Assembly (NCBI GenBank): GCA_003693875.1
Contig: RFLO01000007.1
Span: 1-7,931, forward strand
Source: Candidatus Pacearchaeota archaeon
GTDB taxonomy: Archaea > Nanobdellota > Nanobdellia > Pacearchaeales > GW2011-AR1
Length of the DNA stretch: 7,931 bases
Direction: 5' to 3'
Of the stretch, positions 7,336-7,931 are shown in pieces (position 1 is the first letter of the stretch; every line of letters begins with the position of its first letter). Position numbers and translations under genes: made by a program. Under the pieces are notes generated by a model. The model had not been told where the DNA came from and did not search any database. It saw only the letters and a list, made by a program, of their open reading frames with translations.

Positions 7336-7608
7336 ATGGAGGGTTTAGTTAAAAAAATCTGTAAGGCGGTTGCTTTTGCATCTTTTGTAGTTCTCCCTTC
7401 GTGTGGTGTTGAGCGTTACAACGAGTTCCGTAGTAGTAGCCACCCACCTATTCATGAATTTATGGGGCCGGAATATGTCAAAGAACAGGTTATGCCAAAC
7501 CTTTACAAAAAGAGTGATGAAAATGTCTTTAAGATTCCAAATCTCTATAGGAAAAAAGATGAGGATTTTTTTAAAATCCCAAACCTCTACAAAAGAGAAA
7601 TGCCTTAA
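7336..7608 (+). CDS. Small putative lipoprotein with 14-residue tandem repeats
   Basis: This is a 90-residue protein. Its N-terminus (GLVKKICK, then AVAFASFVVLPSCG) looks like a short signal peptide with a lipobox-like LPSC, predicting lipid attachment at C23; Pro at the -2 position is not ideal, so simple secretion is also possible. The mature part is polar (ERYNEFRSSSHPP). It ends in three PNLY units starting at residues 54, 68 and 82: two full 14-residue copies of the form PNLY-K/R-K-x-D-E-x-x-F-K-I and a truncated third. A well-placed promoter and leaderless ATG support a real gene. No family was recognised. It is convergent with the cysteine-rich gene, with only 12 nt between the stop codons. 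Confidence 0.75.
   Translation: MEGLVKKICKAVAFASFVVLPSCGVERYNEFRSSSHPPIHEFMGPEYVKEQVMPNLYKKSDENVFKIPNLYRKKDEDFFKIPNLYKREMP
7495..7608 (+). repeat. Tandem 42-bp repeats, 2.7 copies
   Basis: Units start at 7495, 7537 and 7579; the last is cut by the stop codon. Each begins with a ccaaayctyta-type sequence encoding PNLY and full copies end in Phe-Lys-Ile. Many differences fall at third codon positions (aac/aac, ctt/ctc), so the protein repeat appears better kept than the DNA. Confidence 0.85.
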
Positions 7609-7620
7609 ATTATTTAAAGA

Positions 7621-7931
7621 CTATGCAAAACCAATACAAGCAGTACATCCTATATGGATATCTGCCTTTGTAGGTCCAATAGAGCAGGTACAAATGGTAT
7701 GGATCAAATATTTCATCTTTTTTTCTTTCAGATCAAAAATTGGTTCCCTTTCCTGCTTACAGGGGCCGTCTCTAACCATTTGTGCCCCTCTGTTGAAATG
7801 TGCGCCCTTTTTACAACCGCTCCCCCCTTTTGATTCGCACTCTGCTTGATAGCTTTCGCAGCTAAAAATCTTGACTACTTCGCCAAGCGGGGTGCCCTTC
7901 TGATCCGTTACAAGTTTCTCCGACTTCTGAC
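7621..7931 (-). CDS. Cysteine-rich hypothetical protein, N-terminus beyond window
   Basis: The minus-strand frame is open from the window edge (first whole codon at 7929) to a TAG at 7621, giving the last 102 residues. It contains eight cysteines at visible residues 24, 31, 39, 57, 80, 82, 95 and 98. The second cluster has the spacing C-x-C-x12-C-x2-C (CTC then CTAC). The composition is otherwise hydrophilic and rich in Gly, Lys and Glu, with no membrane helix in the visible part. Four disulfides in an extracellular domain, or a zinc site formed by the C-terminal four, are both possible. The family was not recognised. It was chosen over the opposite-strand frame at 7403-7849 because that frame overlaps the promoter-backed lipoprotein gene and has no promoter of its own. 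Confidence 0.68.
   Translation of the reverse strand, partial: QKSEKLVTDQKGTPLGEVVKIFSCESYQAECESKGGSGCKKGAHFNRGAQMVRDGPCKQEREPIFDLKEKKMKYLIHTICTCSIGPTKADIHIGCTACIGFA

Noticed and set aside
7604..7619. AT-rich imperfect inverted repeat between convergent genes (cttaaat, atttaaag)
   Set aside because: The arms need a bulge to pair and contain almost only A/T; it is too weak to call a terminator and overlaps a stop codon.
7403..7849. 148-codon open frame on the plus strand
   Set aside because: It overlaps the promoter-backed repeat lipoprotein and lies opposite the Cys-rich frame; its product is basic and patternless and it has no promoter or Shine-Dalgarno sequence.
1..7931. CRISPR arrays, tRNA or rRNA genes, insertion sequences
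   Set aside because: No spaced direct repeats, cloverleaf-like segments, transposase motifs or terminal inverted repeats were seen.

Overview
The window looks archaeal, most likely from a DPANN-type lineage (Woesearchaeota or Pacearchaeota-like). This is inferred from AT-rich DNA, promoters with a BRE/TATA box about 26 nt before the start codon (leaderless transcripts), and several Asn-glycosylation-rich surface proteins with Sec signal peptides, Ig-like domains and one C-terminal membrane anchor. No rRNA, tRNA or ribosomal protein is present to confirm the lineage.

Layout. A divergent promoter region (about 3704-3787) separates two operons. To the left, on the minus strand, is a 647-residue surface protein (1760-3703) followed by an 11-bp-overlapping gene (1-1770, C-terminus cut by the window edge). 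The second gene encodes a signal peptide, a beta-rich ectodomain, one membrane helix and a cytosolic FtsK/HerA-superfamily ATPase. To the right, on the plus strand, is a small putative ribbon-helix-helix protein (3788-4003). It is followed 5 nt later by a 1087-residue surface protein (4009-7272) with about 30 N-glycosylation sequons and a repeated helical cytosolic tail. A separate leaderless gene (7336-7608) encodes a 90-residue putative lipoprotein with 14-residue tandem repeats. It converges on the 3' end of a cysteine-rich minus-strand gene (7621-7931, its N-terminus lies beyond the window).

How the parts may fit together (inference). The three large proteins share a plan: extracellular beta domains, one membrane helix, cytosolic C-terminal domain. 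The ATPase and its operon partner seem to share a two-domain membrane-proximal beta module. The 647- and 1087-residue proteins seem to share a helical motif just inside the membrane. This suggests a cell-envelope complex in which glycosylated surface proteins are coupled to a DNA- or protein-translocating ATPase, perhaps for DNA exchange, secretion or contact with a partner cell. No catalytic or partner evidence in the window settles the function. The whole window is coding or promoter; there is no gene-free stretch over 300 bases.
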